Shown here piece after piece: positions 1 to 6,891 of a stretch of DNA of 7,719 nucleotides (position 1 is its first letter; every line of letters begins with the position of its first letter). The DNA lies in contig JAFDJI010000150.1 in the NCBI GenBank assembly GCA_019307545.1, positions 1-7,719 on the forward strand, written 5' to 3'. The notes beneath the pieces were generated by a model. That model did not search any database and was not told the origin of the DNA. It was given only the letters and a program-made list of their open reading frames with translations. A program made the translations under genes and the position numbers. Source of the DNA: Deltaproteobacteria bacterium. Lineage in GTDB: Bacteria; Myxococcota_A; UBA796; GCA-2862545.

Positions 1-1240
1 CCTCCTCGATCCGCCTGTTCACGTCGGTGTCCACCTCGGGCGTCTCCGAGAGCACCCGACCGCGCAACTCGTGATCGGTGAACAGCACCGTCGCTTCCTG
101 GTCGACCGGTATCCCGTCGGCATCCCTTGCGGATCGCTCGGCGAAGTGGTGGGGGTCGTAGAGCACCGTTGCCTCGGAGATCTCGGTGTCCACGTCCGCG
201 GCTTCTTCAGCCTCGTAGAGGACCTCGGCCTCCTCCACCTCCACCAGGATCAGCTCGTCCGACAGGTCGTCCTGAAGCGGGAGGTCCTCCAAGACCAGCT
301 CCTCCGAGACATCGTCGATGCCCGGGAGGTCCTCCAGGATCAGGTCGTTGGACAGGTCATCCTCGTCGAGTTCGGGCGCGGTGAACGCGATCTCCCCGGT
401 CACCCTCGCCACCCAGGCCCCCAGGGCGCGTCGCTCGGAGACGCCCTCGGCTTGGCGCGCGAGCCCCAACAGCTCCTGGCGCGCCACCTGCATCGACGGA
501 AATCGGTTCGCGGGATGGGGATCGAGCAGGCGCCGGAGCGCCCGGGTCAGCGCCGGCCACTGGGTTTCGATGGGGTCCACGAGGTGCGAGGCGTCACCCT
601 TGTGGGCCATCGCCGCTGGGTCCGGGCCAGTCCAGGGAGTCTGTCCGGTGAGGGTCGCGGCGAGCAGCGCACCGAGGGCCCACTGGTCGGTAGCCTCGGT
701 GGCCTGGGCGCCTTCGGCCCGCTCCGGCGCCATCCAGGCCGGATCGGGGACGGCGTGGCCAGCGGGACCGAAGCCCCAGATCCACAGCTTGCCTTCGGCG
801 GACAGGAGCACGTTGTGTGCGGAGAGGTGTCCATGCACCACCCCGCGGTCGTGGGCATGCTGCAAGGCCTCGGCCACGTCCAATGCGACATCCAGCCAGG
901 TGGCGGTCCCCACCGTGTCCCGCGCGTCACCAGGCTGCGCGATCAGCCATTCGAGCGCCACGCCGGGTGCGTCCTCCACGGCCAGCGCTCCGGAGCCTTC
1001 GTAGAAGGCGACCGGCTTGGGGATGCACGCGTTGTCCAGCGAGCGGAGGACCTCGTGCTCCAGTTGGAGCGAGGCGCGGTCCACGGCGGTGGCGTCGGGT
1101 CCGACGACCTTCACCAGCACCTCGGAGGGTTGGCGCTGGGTCATCCCGACGCGGCGGGCCCGATACCACGCCCCCGCCTTTGGAACGACGGCCTCGTCGA
1201 CGATTTCGAAGGGTCCGACACGGAGCCCGATCAGGGACAT
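1..1240 (-). CDS. Predicted pseudokinase with Hanks-type Ser/Thr kinase fold and acidic repeat tail (partial, C-terminus off window)
   Basis: The frame is open from an ATG at 1240 to the window edge, giving 413 codons with no stop. GGAGG lies 7 bases upstream of the ATG and supports this start. Kinase-fold landmarks are in order: a VLVK lysine (K44), a likely alpha-C glutamate (E61), the catalytic-loop position HGHLSAHNVLL (136-146), GFG (156-158), APE (171-173), DQWALG (185-190) and a subdomain-XI-like NR (245-246). Residues needed for catalysis are missing: the HRD aspartate is His138, the following lysine is Ser140, the DFG aspartate is Gly156, and the glycine loop (about 13-27) lacks GxGxxG. 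The segment between GFG and APE is only 12 residues and has no Ser or Thr. Residues 290-413 form an acidic tail with tandem repeats. No membrane segment is visible in the part seen, so a cytoplasmic scaffold or regulator is likely. The kinase-fold assignment is firm; inactivity is inferred, and partner and role are unknown. Confidence 0.85.
   Translation of the reverse strand, partial: MSLIGLRVGPFEIVDEAVVPKAGAWYRARRVGMTQRQPSEVLVKVVGPDATAVDRASLQLEHEVLRSLDNACIPKPVAFYEGSGALAVEDAPGVALEWLIAQPGDARDTVGTATWLDVALDVAEALQHAHDRGVVHGHLSAHNVLLSAEGKLWIWGFGPAGHAVPDPAWMAPERAEGAQATEATDQWALGALLAATLTGQTPWTGPDPAAMAHKGDASHLVDPIETQWPALTRALRRLLDPHPANRFPSMQVARQELLGLARQAEGVSERRALGAWVARVTGEIAFTAPELDEDDLSNDLILEDLPGIDDVSEELVLEDLPLQDDLSDELILVEVEEAEVLYEAEEAADVDTEISEATVLYDPHHFAERSARDADGIPVDQEATVLFTDHELRGRVLSETPEVDTDVNRRIEE
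224..358 (-). repeat. Three tandem 45-bp units encoding acidic 15-residue repeats
   Basis: Within the pseudokinase tail, residues 295-309, 310-324 and 325-339 align as three 15-residue units. They read DLSNDLILEDLPGID, DVSEELVLEDLPLQD and DLSDELILVEVEEAE. The shared pattern is D-[LV]-S-x-[DE]-L-[IV]-L-x-[DE], with LEDLP common to the first two. The first two units also share the DNA string GAGGACCTCCCG, which points to local duplication. The third unit has diverged in its second half and grades into a Glu-rich stretch. Confidence 0.7.
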
Positions 1241-1247
1241 CCAGCCA

Positions 1248-1252
1248 CCTCC
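1248..1252 (-). promoter_or_regulatory. Ribosome binding site of the pseudokinase gene
   Basis: GGAGG on the minus strand sits 7 bases before the ATG at 1240. It fixes the start of the pseudokinase gene. The two upstream ATGs, at 1272 and 1305, are out of frame with it. Confidence 0.7.
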
Positions 1253-1306
1253 GAGCCGACCGACCTTATCATGTCCAGGAGCCGGAAGCGGCCTCGTTGG
1301 GGCATC

Positions 1307-1320
1307 GCGGGAACACCCGC
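1307..1320 (-). repeat. Small perfect hairpin at the stop of the exported-protein gene
   Basis: A perfect 5-bp stem (GCGGG / CCCGC) with a 4-base loop begins in the last base of the TAG stop of the 1320-1931 gene. It has no following T-run, so it is not a standard intrinsic terminator. It could protect an mRNA 3' end or be chance in GC-rich DNA. Confidence 0.25.
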
Positions 1321-1931
1321 TAGCCTTCGTCCTCCGACCGCTCGTCCTTCCGCTCCATCCGCTCCAGCTTCCGCATGTACTTGTCGGTGCGGATGTCGAT
1401 GCGTTGGGTGTGGACACCGGGGCGCACCTTGAGGGACATCGGGCCGAACTCGTAGGTGCCGCCGGGGAGGAGGCCTTCGAAGGTGCCTGTCTCGGCGATT
1501 TGCGCCTGGGTAAAATGGATGGCCGAGGCCTTGGCGGGGTCGAAGGGCATCTGCTCGACGAGCAACTCGAGCTTGCCCGGGTCACCTTTGAGAGAAACGG
1601 GGCCGTAGTTGGTGTCGATCGTGTGGATCCAGTCCCGGAACTCTTGGGAGTCGAAGACCTCGAGGGCCAGGATCAGCCGTGCCCGGGTGCTCGCGACGTC
1701 ACCGAGCTTGGCGGCCGCCTGTGCTCCCAGGTGGTACTCCTCCGCGGTGGGGGGGATGGCAGTCTCCAGGATGTCCTGGTAGGCGCGTTCGACGCCTTCC
1801 CAAGCGTTTCGGCTCGCGAGTTGGGTCATCTCCTGGGAGAGCCGTTCGTACTCCGCGAGCCGCTCCTGGCCCGAGGACTGCGCCCAAGCGCCGTTGAGAG
1901 CCAACAGCAGCAACAAGAGGAGTTTGAGCAC
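1320..1931 (-). CDS. Hypothetical exported (periplasmic) protein
   Basis: This 203-codon gene starts at a GTG (1931) with only a weak GAGG upstream and ends at TAG (1320-1322). The protein begins MLKLLLLLLLALNGAWAQ, a Lys plus Leu-rich core ending in an A-x-A-like site, so a Sec signal peptide with cleavage near residue 17 is likely. There is no lipobox cysteine. Residues about 21-95 look helical and tetratricopeptide-like, with an AAAKLGD segment, but too short to assign to a repeat family. Residues about 108-182 look beta-rich, around GLLPGGTYEFGP and a following VRPG, and the last 20 residues are highly charged. I do not recognise the family. It lies 128 bases after atpC and 79 bases before the pseudokinase gene, in the same orientation, so co-transcription with either is possible but not shown. 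Confidence 0.8.
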   Translation of the reverse strand: MLKLLLLLLLALNGAWAQSSGQERLAEYERLSQEMTQLASRNAWEGVERAYQDILETAIPPTAEEYHLGAQAAAKLGDVASTRARLILALEVFDSQEFRDWIHTIDTNYGPVSLKGDPGKLELLVEQMPFDPAKASAIHFTQAQIAETGTFEGLLPGGTYEFGPMSLKVRPGVHTQRIDIRTDKYMRKLERMERKDERSEDEG

Positions 1932-1990
1932 GCGAAGCCTCGGTCGGTCACCCTTTCACGCCGACGAACCCCAAACTACCACGCGGGATT

Positions 1991-2003
1991 CCCCCGTTGG
2001 GGG
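1991..2003 (-). repeat. Short inverted repeat in the gap downstream of atpC
   Basis: CCCCC, a 3-base spacer and GGGGG form a perfect 5-bp stem in the 128-base gap between atpC and the exported-protein gene. No run of T follows on the minus strand, so intrinsic termination is doubtful. It is the only secondary-structure candidate I see in the gap. I also see no convincing -35/-10 pair here for the downstream gene. Confidence 0.25.
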
Positions 2004-2059
2004 TGATCACACGGAGAATGCGAACAAGCGGGATCGGAGATCGTCGGGTGGGTTGGCGC

Positions 2060-2452
2060 TCACACCTTCAGGCGTGCCATGGCGAGCTCACGCTGCTCGA
2101 CCGCGGCCTCCCATTCCGGAGTCCCCGAAGCGGACTCCAAGAGCTCGTTGTCGGCCGCTGCGAGGTCGGCCTTGGCGGCCGCCGTGTCGATGCCCTCTGC
2201 GGGCTCGCAGGAGTCGACCAGGACTGTCACCTGCTCGGCGCTCGCCTCGGCGAAGCCGCGCCCCACGATGTAGCGCTGATGTCCCTCGGGCGTGGTCATG
2301 TCGAGCACGCCGCCGCGCAGCAAGGACAGGAACAGGTCGTGGCCCGGGAGGATGTCGAACTCGCCCTCCCAACCGGGAAGGAGGATCTCGGTCGACTGCC
2401 CCGCATAGACCTCCCGCTCCGGGGTCACGATGGTGACGGTGAGGTCCGCCAT
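2060..2452 (-). CDS. atpC: F1F0 ATP synthase epsilon subunit
   Basis: This subunit forms the foot of the F1 central stalk with gamma. It helps couple the c-ring to the catalytic head and in many bacteria inhibits ATP hydrolysis. The 130-residue product is about usual length. It begins MADLTVTIVTPEREVYAG, typical of the N-terminal beta-sandwich, with GEFDILPGHD (30-39) at the conserved G-x-x-x-x-LPGH position. Residues about 88-130 are the Ala-rich C-terminal helical part, ending in MARLKV. It starts 4 bases after the atpD stop. An AGGAGG inside the end of atpD, 9 bases before the ATG, serves as ribosome binding site, so it is probably coupled to atpD. It is the last ATP synthase gene seen here, and whether its C-terminal helices inhibit the enzyme cannot be judged from sequence alone. 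Confidence 0.96.
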   Translation of the reverse strand: MADLTVTIVTPEREVYAGQSTEILLPGWEGEFDILPGHDLFLSLLRGGVLDMTTPEGHQRYIVGRGFAEASAEQVTVLVDSCEPAEGIDTAAAKADLAAADNELLESASGTPEWEAAVEQRELAMARLKV

Positions 2453-2456
2453 GGCG

Positions 2457-3896
2457 TCAGTCCTCCTGCGCCATCTTGCGCGCCTTCTCCACCACGTCCT
2501 CGATGGTGCCCACCATGTAGAAGGCGCCCTCGGGCAGGTCGTCGTGCTTGCCCTCGAGGATCTCCTGGAACCCGCGGATGCTGTCCTCCTTCTTCACGTA
2601 CACGCCCGGGAAGCCGGTGAAGGTCTCGGCGACATAGAAGGGCTGGGACAGGAATTTCTGCATCTTTCGGGCGCGCTCCACGGTGAGCTTGTCCTCGTCC
2701 GAAAGCTCGTCCATTCCCAGGATGGCGATGATGTCTTGGAGCTCCTTGTAGCGCTGCAGCACCGCCTGCACATCGCGGGCGGTCTGGTAGTGCTCCTCTC
2801 CCAGGACCAGGGGATCCAGGATGCGTGAGGTGGAGTCGAGCGGGTCCACTGCCGGGTAGATGCCCATCTCGGAGATCTTCCGCGACAGCACCGTGGTGGC
2901 GTCCAGGTGGGCAAAGGTGGTGGCGGGGGCGGGGTCGGTGAGGTCGTCTGCCGGGACGTAGATCGCCTGCACCGAGGTGATGGACCCCTTGTTGGTGCTG
3001 GTGATCCGCTCCTGCAGCTCGCCCATGTCGGTCCCCAGGGTGGGCTGGTAGCCGACGGCGGAGGGGATGCGGCCGAGAAGGGCCGAGACCTCGGAGCCCG
3101 CCTGGGTGAACCGGAAGATGTTGTCGATGAACAGGAGCACGTCCTGCCCCTCTTCGTCGCGGAAGTACTCGGCGACGGTGAGCGCGGACAGGCCCACTCG
3201 GGCGCGGGCTCCCGGGGGCTCGTTCATCTGGCCGTAGACCAGCGCCGCCTTCGACTTCTCGGAGTCGCCCGGGGTGATGACCCCAGCCTCGGTCATCTCG
3301 GTCCAGAGGTCGTTGCCCTCACGGGTGCGCTCCCCCACCCCGGCGAACACGGAGTACCCACCGTGGGCCTTGGCCACGTTGTTGATGAGCTCCATGATGA
3401 TGACCGTCTTGCCGACGCCGGCACCGCCGAACAGGCCGATCTTCCCGCCGCGGGCGTAGGGCCCGAGCAGGTCGACGACCTTGATGCCGGTCTCGAACAT
3501 CTCCACCGAGGTGGACTGCTCGGTGAACCCGGGCGGCTCGCGGTGGATCGGGAGGAAATGGGTGGCGCCCACCGGCCCCAGGTTGTCGACCGGCTCCCCC
3601 ACCACGTTGATGATCCGTCCCAGGGTCTCGGGACCCACCGGCATCGTGATCTGCTGTCCGGTGTTGCGCACCTCCATGCCGCGGCGAAGGCCGTCGGTCG
3701 TGTCCATGGCAATGGTGCGCACGGTGTTCTCGCCCAGGTGTTGGGCGACCTCGAGCACGAGGTTCTCCTCCCGGTCGTCGATGGCCGGGTTGGAGAGCCG
3801 CAGCGCGGTGTAGATGTCCGGCAGCGCTCCCGGTGGGAACTGGACGTCCACGACCGGTCCCATCACCTGTTTCACGACGCCGTGGTTCGCTTCCAT
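2457..3896 (-). CDS. atpD: F1F0 ATP synthase beta subunit (catalytic)
   Basis: This is the catalytic subunit of F1, which makes ATP from ADP and phosphate at the alpha/beta interfaces on the cytoplasmic side. The 479-residue product shows the P-loop GGAGVGKT (157-164), the catalytic glutamate in GERTREGNDL (E189), VYGQMNEPPGARARV (220-234), the LLFIDNIFR segment (254-262), the signature PAVDPLDSTS (348-357) and a DELSDED version of the DELSEED lever (396-402). All key residues are present. I chose the ATG at 3896 because GGAG lies 7 bases upstream and MEANHGVVKQVMGPVVDVQF is the family's usual N-terminus. The open frame continues upstream through atpG, but that extension is out-of-frame atpG sequence with no family likeness. 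The gap to atpG is 17 bases. Confidence 0.98.
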   Translation of the reverse strand: MEANHGVVKQVMGPVVDVQFPPGALPDIYTALRLSNPAIDDREENLVLEVAQHLGENTVRTIAMDTTDGLRRGMEVRNTGQQITMPVGPETLGRIINVVGEPVDNLGPVGATHFLPIHREPPGFTEQSTSVEMFETGIKVVDLLGPYARGGKIGLFGGAGVGKTVIIMELINNVAKAHGGYSVFAGVGERTREGNDLWTEMTEAGVITPGDSEKSKAALVYGQMNEPPGARARVGLSALTVAEYFRDEEGQDVLLFIDNIFRFTQAGSEVSALLGRIPSAVGYQPTLGTDMGELQERITSTNKGSITSVQAIYVPADDLTDPAPATTFAHLDATTVLSRKISEMGIYPAVDPLDSTSRILDPLVLGEEHYQTARDVQAVLQRYKELQDIIAILGMDELSDEDKLTVERARKMQKFLSQPFYVAETFTGFPGVYVKKEDSIRGFQEILEGKHDDLPEGAFYMVGTIEDVVEKARKMAQED

Positions 3897-3913
3897 TGGG
3901 GGTCTCCAGGGGG

Positions 3914-4777
3914 CTACAGGGCTTCGGCGCCGGACACGATCTCGATGATTTCGCTGGTGATCGCGGCCTGGCGGGCCCGGTTGTAGTCGAGGGTCAGGGT
4001 GTCGATGAGGTCGGAGGCGTTGCGGGTGGCGTTGTCCATCGCGGTCATACGCGCGGCGTGCTCTCCGGCCTCGGTCTCCAGGAAGGCCTGGAGCACTACG
4101 GTGCGGAGGTAGAGCGGGAGCAGGCGCCCGAGCAGGCCTTCCGCCGAGGGCTCGTAGCGGTGGTCGATGAAGCCGGCATCCTCCGACTCCGGGAGGGCCA
4201 GCGGCACGGCGCGGGCGATTTGGGGCCGCTGGATCATGGTGTTGACGAACTGGTTGTAGACCAGCCACACCTCGTCGAAGCGGCCCTCTGCAAACCCGCT
4301 GGTCATCTCGGTGCACAGCGTGCGAACAAGGTCCATGCGGGGTGTCTGTTGGTATTGGAGGACCTTGTCGTTTTTCCAGTCGCGGTGGGTGAGGAAGTCG
4401 ACCCCCTTGCGGCCGTACACCTTGAGGTGGATCTCCACCCCATCTTCGTCACGCCACTCCTGCAGCCAGTGGACGGCATGGCGGAGGAGAATGCTGTTGA
4501 ACGGCCCGCACAGCCCCTTGTCGGAGGTGAGGATCACCACCAGGATGGACTTGACCTCGTCTCGCCGCTCCAGCAGGGGGTCGCTGTACTGTTCCCCGGC
4601 GCTGGCAGCGACGCGACCGAGCACGTCCGACAGGTGTTGCTGATAGGGACGTGCCGACAGCGCCCGCTCGGTGGCCTTGCGCAGTTTCGCCCCAGCCACC
4701 AGCTTCATGGCAGCGGTGATCTGCCTGGTCTTCTTGACCGAACCGATCCGGGTCTTGATGTCCTTGAGGTTGGGCAT
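3914..4777 (-). CDS. atpG: F1F0 ATP synthase gamma subunit
   Basis: Gamma is the rotating central shaft that links the c-ring to the alpha3-beta3 head. The product is 287 residues, the usual bacterial length. It has the conserved N-terminal helix (MPNLKDIKTRIGSVKKTRQI, then TAAMKLVAGAKLRKA) and C-terminal helix (ARQAAITSEIIEIVSGAEAL), which form the coiled-coil axle. The central Rossmann-like region includes ILTSDKGLCGPFN (82-94). The start ATG at 4777 shares its A with the TGA stop of atpA (TGATG), a coupling arrangement, and a GGAAGAG lies about 9 bases upstream. The open frame extends far into atpA, but that part is shadow sequence. Nothing unusual was seen. Confidence 0.97.
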   Translation of the reverse strand: MPNLKDIKTRIGSVKKTRQITAAMKLVAGAKLRKATERALSARPYQQHLSDVLGRVAASAGEQYSDPLLERRDEVKSILVVILTSDKGLCGPFNSILLRHAVHWLQEWRDEDGVEIHLKVYGRKGVDFLTHRDWKNDKVLQYQQTPRMDLVRTLCTEMTSGFAEGRFDEVWLVYNQFVNTMIQRPQIARAVPLALPESEDAGFIDHRYEPSAEGLLGRLLPLYLRTVVLQAFLETEAGEHAARMTAMDNATRNASDLIDTLTLDYNRARQAAITSEIIEIVSGAEAL

Positions 4778-6312
4778 CAGTGATGACTCTTCCAGGTGGA
4801 CTTGAACTTGGCGATCTCGTCGACGAGCCGCTTCTTGAGGCTGTCCCTCTTCAGGGTGCCCTTCGTGACGATTTCCTGGAGGAGATCGGCTTTGTTCGCC
4901 AGGAAATGGTCGGTGAGGTCGTGGACGAACGGCAGGCAATGATCGACGGGCAAGTCGTCGAGCTGCCCCTCGGTGGCAGCCAGGATCTGGATGAGCTGCT
5001 GCTCGACGGGGAGCGGTGCGTATTGGCCCTGCTTGAGGATCTCGGTGAGCCGCTCGCCGCGGCCGAGCTGTCGCTGGGTGGCCGCATCGAGGTCGGAGGC
5101 GAACTGGGAGAAGGCGGCCAACTCGCGGTACTGGGCCAGGGTGAGCCGCAGCGGCCCAGCCACTTCCTTCATCGCCTTGATCAGAGCTGCGCCGCCCACG
5201 CGGGACACCGACAGACCCACGTTCACCGCCGGGCGTTGGCCGGCGTAGAACAGGTCGGTCTCCAGGAAGATCTGACCGTCGGTTATGGAGATGACGTTGG
5301 TGGGGATGTAGGCAGACACGTCCCCGGCCTGGGTCTCGATGATTGGGAGCGAGGTCAGCGATCCGCCACCCTCGTCGTCGGACATCTTCGCGGCTCGCTC
5401 CAGCAGGCGGCTGTGCAGGTAGAACACGTCGCCGGGGAAGGCCTCGCGTCCTGGCGGCCGGCGGAGGAGCAGGGAGAGCTGCCGGTAGGCCACCGCGTGT
5501 TTGGACAGATCGTCGTAGATGCACAGGGAGTGCTTGCCGTTGTCGCGGAAGTACTCGCCCATGGTGCAGCCGGTGTAGGGCGCCAGGAACTGGAGCGGTG
5601 CCGGGGCCGAGGCCGGCGCGCTGATCACCGTGGTGTAGGACATGGCGCCGTGCTTCTTGAGCTTGTCCACCACCTGGGCCACCGTCGACTGCTTCTGGCC
5701 AATCGCCACGTAGAAGCAGTGCACGCGCCACTTCGGGTCGTCCTTGAACACCCGCTGGGCGAGGATGGTGTCGATGACCACCGCGGTCTTGCCTGTTTGG
5801 CGGTCGCCGATGATCAGCTCGCGCTGACCGCGGCCGATGGGGGTCATGGAGTCGATGGCTTTGAGCCCGGTCTGCAGGGGCTCGTGCACCCCTCTCCGCT
5901 GTACGATGCCCGGCGCCTTCAGCTCGATGACGCGGGTTTCCTTCGTCTCGATGGGGCCGAGGCCATCGATGGGGGCACCGAGGGCGTCCACCACCCGACC
6001 CATCATCTCCGGGCCGACGCCGACCTCCACGATGCGGCCGGTGCGCCGGACCTCGTCTCCCTCGTGGACATGCACGTCGGAGCCGAACAGCGCGGCGCCG
6101 ACATTGTCCTCTTCCAGGTTGAGGACCATGCCGTACAGCCCGCCGGGGAACTGGAGCAGCTCGCCAGCGAGTGCGTTCTCCAGGCCGTAGATGCGCGCGA
6201 TGCCGTCGCCGACCGAGAGGATGGTGCCCGTCTCGGATACCGAGACGCGGGACTCGTAGTCCTTGATCTGTTTCTTGAGGATCTGGCTGATCTCGTCAGC
6301 GCGGATTTCCAT
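4777..6312 (-). CDS. atpA: F1F0 ATP synthase alpha subunit
   Basis: Alpha is the non-catalytic nucleotide-binding subunit of the F1 head; it alternates with beta and supplies the arginine finger. The 511-residue product has the N-terminal crown segment (MEIRADEISQILKKQI), the alpha-type P-loop GDRQTGKT (169-176), the family signature PAVNVGLSVS (361-370) followed at once by the arginine of SRVG (R371), and the C-terminal helical domain with QYRELAAFSQF (394-404). Length and motifs are those of a standard functional alpha. The start ATG at 6312 has AGGAG 6 bases upstream. The gap to atpH is 15 bases, and the stop overlaps the atpG start by one base. Confidence 0.98.
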   Translation of the reverse strand: MEIRADEISQILKKQIKDYESRVSVSETGTILSVGDGIARIYGLENALAGELLQFPGGLYGMVLNLEEDNVGAALFGSDVHVHEGDEVRRTGRIVEVGVGPEMMGRVVDALGAPIDGLGPIETKETRVIELKAPGIVQRRGVHEPLQTGLKAIDSMTPIGRGQRELIIGDRQTGKTAVVIDTILAQRVFKDDPKWRVHCFYVAIGQKQSTVAQVVDKLKKHGAMSYTTVISAPASAPAPLQFLAPYTGCTMGEYFRDNGKHSLCIYDDLSKHAVAYRQLSLLLRRPPGREAFPGDVFYLHSRLLERAAKMSDDEGGGSLTSLPIIETQAGDVSAYIPTNVISITDGQIFLETDLFYAGQRPAVNVGLSVSRVGGAALIKAMKEVAGPLRLTLAQYRELAAFSQFASDLDAATQRQLGRGERLTEILKQGQYAPLPVEQQLIQILAATEGQLDDLPVDHCLPFVHDLTDHFLANKADLLQEIVTKGTLKRDSLKKRLVDEIAKFKSTWKSHH

Positions 6313-6327
6313 CGGGGGCTCCTGTGA

Positions 6328-6891
6328 TCACGCCTCTGCGGGCGTGGCGGCACTCAGCAGGCGCTGCTTGATGTTCTGGAGGCGGGTGCGGACCGAGGCG
6401 TCATAGACCGTGCCGCCCACTCGGGCGATCATGCCGCCGATGAGGGAGGGGTCCACGCGGGTCTCGATGAGGACGTGTTTGCCGGTGACCTGCTGCAGCG
6501 CGGCGATGACCTCGGTCTCGAGTTGGGGGGTCAGGGGCTCCGCCGTCTCCACCAGGACGCGTGCCCTGCCCGCCTTTTCGTCAGCGTAGCCGTTGTACAG
6601 CTCGACGACCTCGGGCAGGAGGCGGAAGCGGCCCTTCTCGAGCAGGACGAAGAGCAGGTTTCGAGCGAGGTAGCCAACATTCAGGCGGGGAACCACCTGC
6701 TCCAGGACGTCCCGTCGCTCCGCCAGGGTGAACACCGGGTTGGAGAGGGCCGCGAAGAGCTCACCGTCGTGGGAGCGCAACCCGTCGAGGGCGCTGGTGA
6801 GTTCGTTTCCGACCTGGGCGACCTGGTCGACTTCCTCGGCCAGCTCGAAGAACGCTCGGGCATAGCGTCGGGCGATGCTGCGGTCAGCCAT
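6328..6891 (-). CDS. atpH: F1F0 ATP synthase delta subunit
   Basis: Delta sits on top of F1 and ties the head to the b-subunit peripheral stalk. The 187-residue product is of normal length. The N-terminal domain begins MADRSIARRYARAFFELAEE, matching the family's usual A-x-x-Y-A-x-A-L/F start. The C-terminal signature VDPSLIGGMIARVGGTVYDA (146-165) precedes the final SVRTRLQNIKQRL helix. The start overlaps the end of atpF by 8 bases (6884-6891), so translation is likely coupled to atpF. The order b-delta-alpha-gamma-beta-epsilon is the standard one. Confidence 0.96.
   Translation of the reverse strand: MADRSIARRYARAFFELAEEVDQVAQVGNELTSALDGLRSHDGELFAALSNPVFTLAERRDVLEQVVPRLNVGYLARNLLFVLLEKGRFRLLPEVVELYNGYADEKAGRARVLVETAEPLTPQLETEVIAALQQVTGKHVLIETRVDPSLIGGMIARVGGTVYDASVRTRLQNIKQRLLSAATPAEA

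Noticed and set aside
1262..1275. A possible -10 element (TGATAAG) upstream of the pseudokinase gene
   Set aside because: No matching -35 hexamer lies at suitable spacing, and a lone AT-rich hexamer in such a short gap is weak evidence.
71..1432. Long plus-strand open frame of 453 codons opposite the pseudokinase gene
   Set aside because: Its product has no recognisable domain, while the opposite strand gives clear kinase-fold landmarks and a ribosome binding site. It also runs into the end of the exported-protein gene. It is an antisense shadow caused by GC-rich codon use.
1991..2003. Intrinsic terminator for the ATP synthase operon
   Set aside because: The 5-bp stem is short and no T-run follows it on the minus strand, so it is listed only as an inverted repeat.
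2907..3986. Plus-strand open frame of 359 codons opposite atpD
   Set aside because: Low-complexity Gly/Asp/Val/Leu product without motifs, lying opposite an unmistakable beta subunit.
2457..4316. A long minus-strand frame that would make atpD a 619-residue fusion
   Set aside because: The extra 140 residues are atpG read in another frame. The usual beta N-terminus starts at 3896 after a good ribosome binding site.
3833..4783. Plus-strand open frame of 316 codons opposite atpG
   Set aside because: Antisense to a clear gamma subunit, with no domain and no independent support.
3914..5731. A long minus-strand frame that would make atpG a 605-residue fusion
   Set aside because: The first 318 residues are atpA read in another frame. 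The normal gamma N-terminus starts at 4777 with a ribosome binding site and the TGATG junction.
4780..6327. Plus-strand open frame of 515 codons covering all of atpA in antisense
   Set aside because: It mirrors atpA almost end to end. Its product has no family likeness, and stop codons are rare antisense to GC-rich genes.
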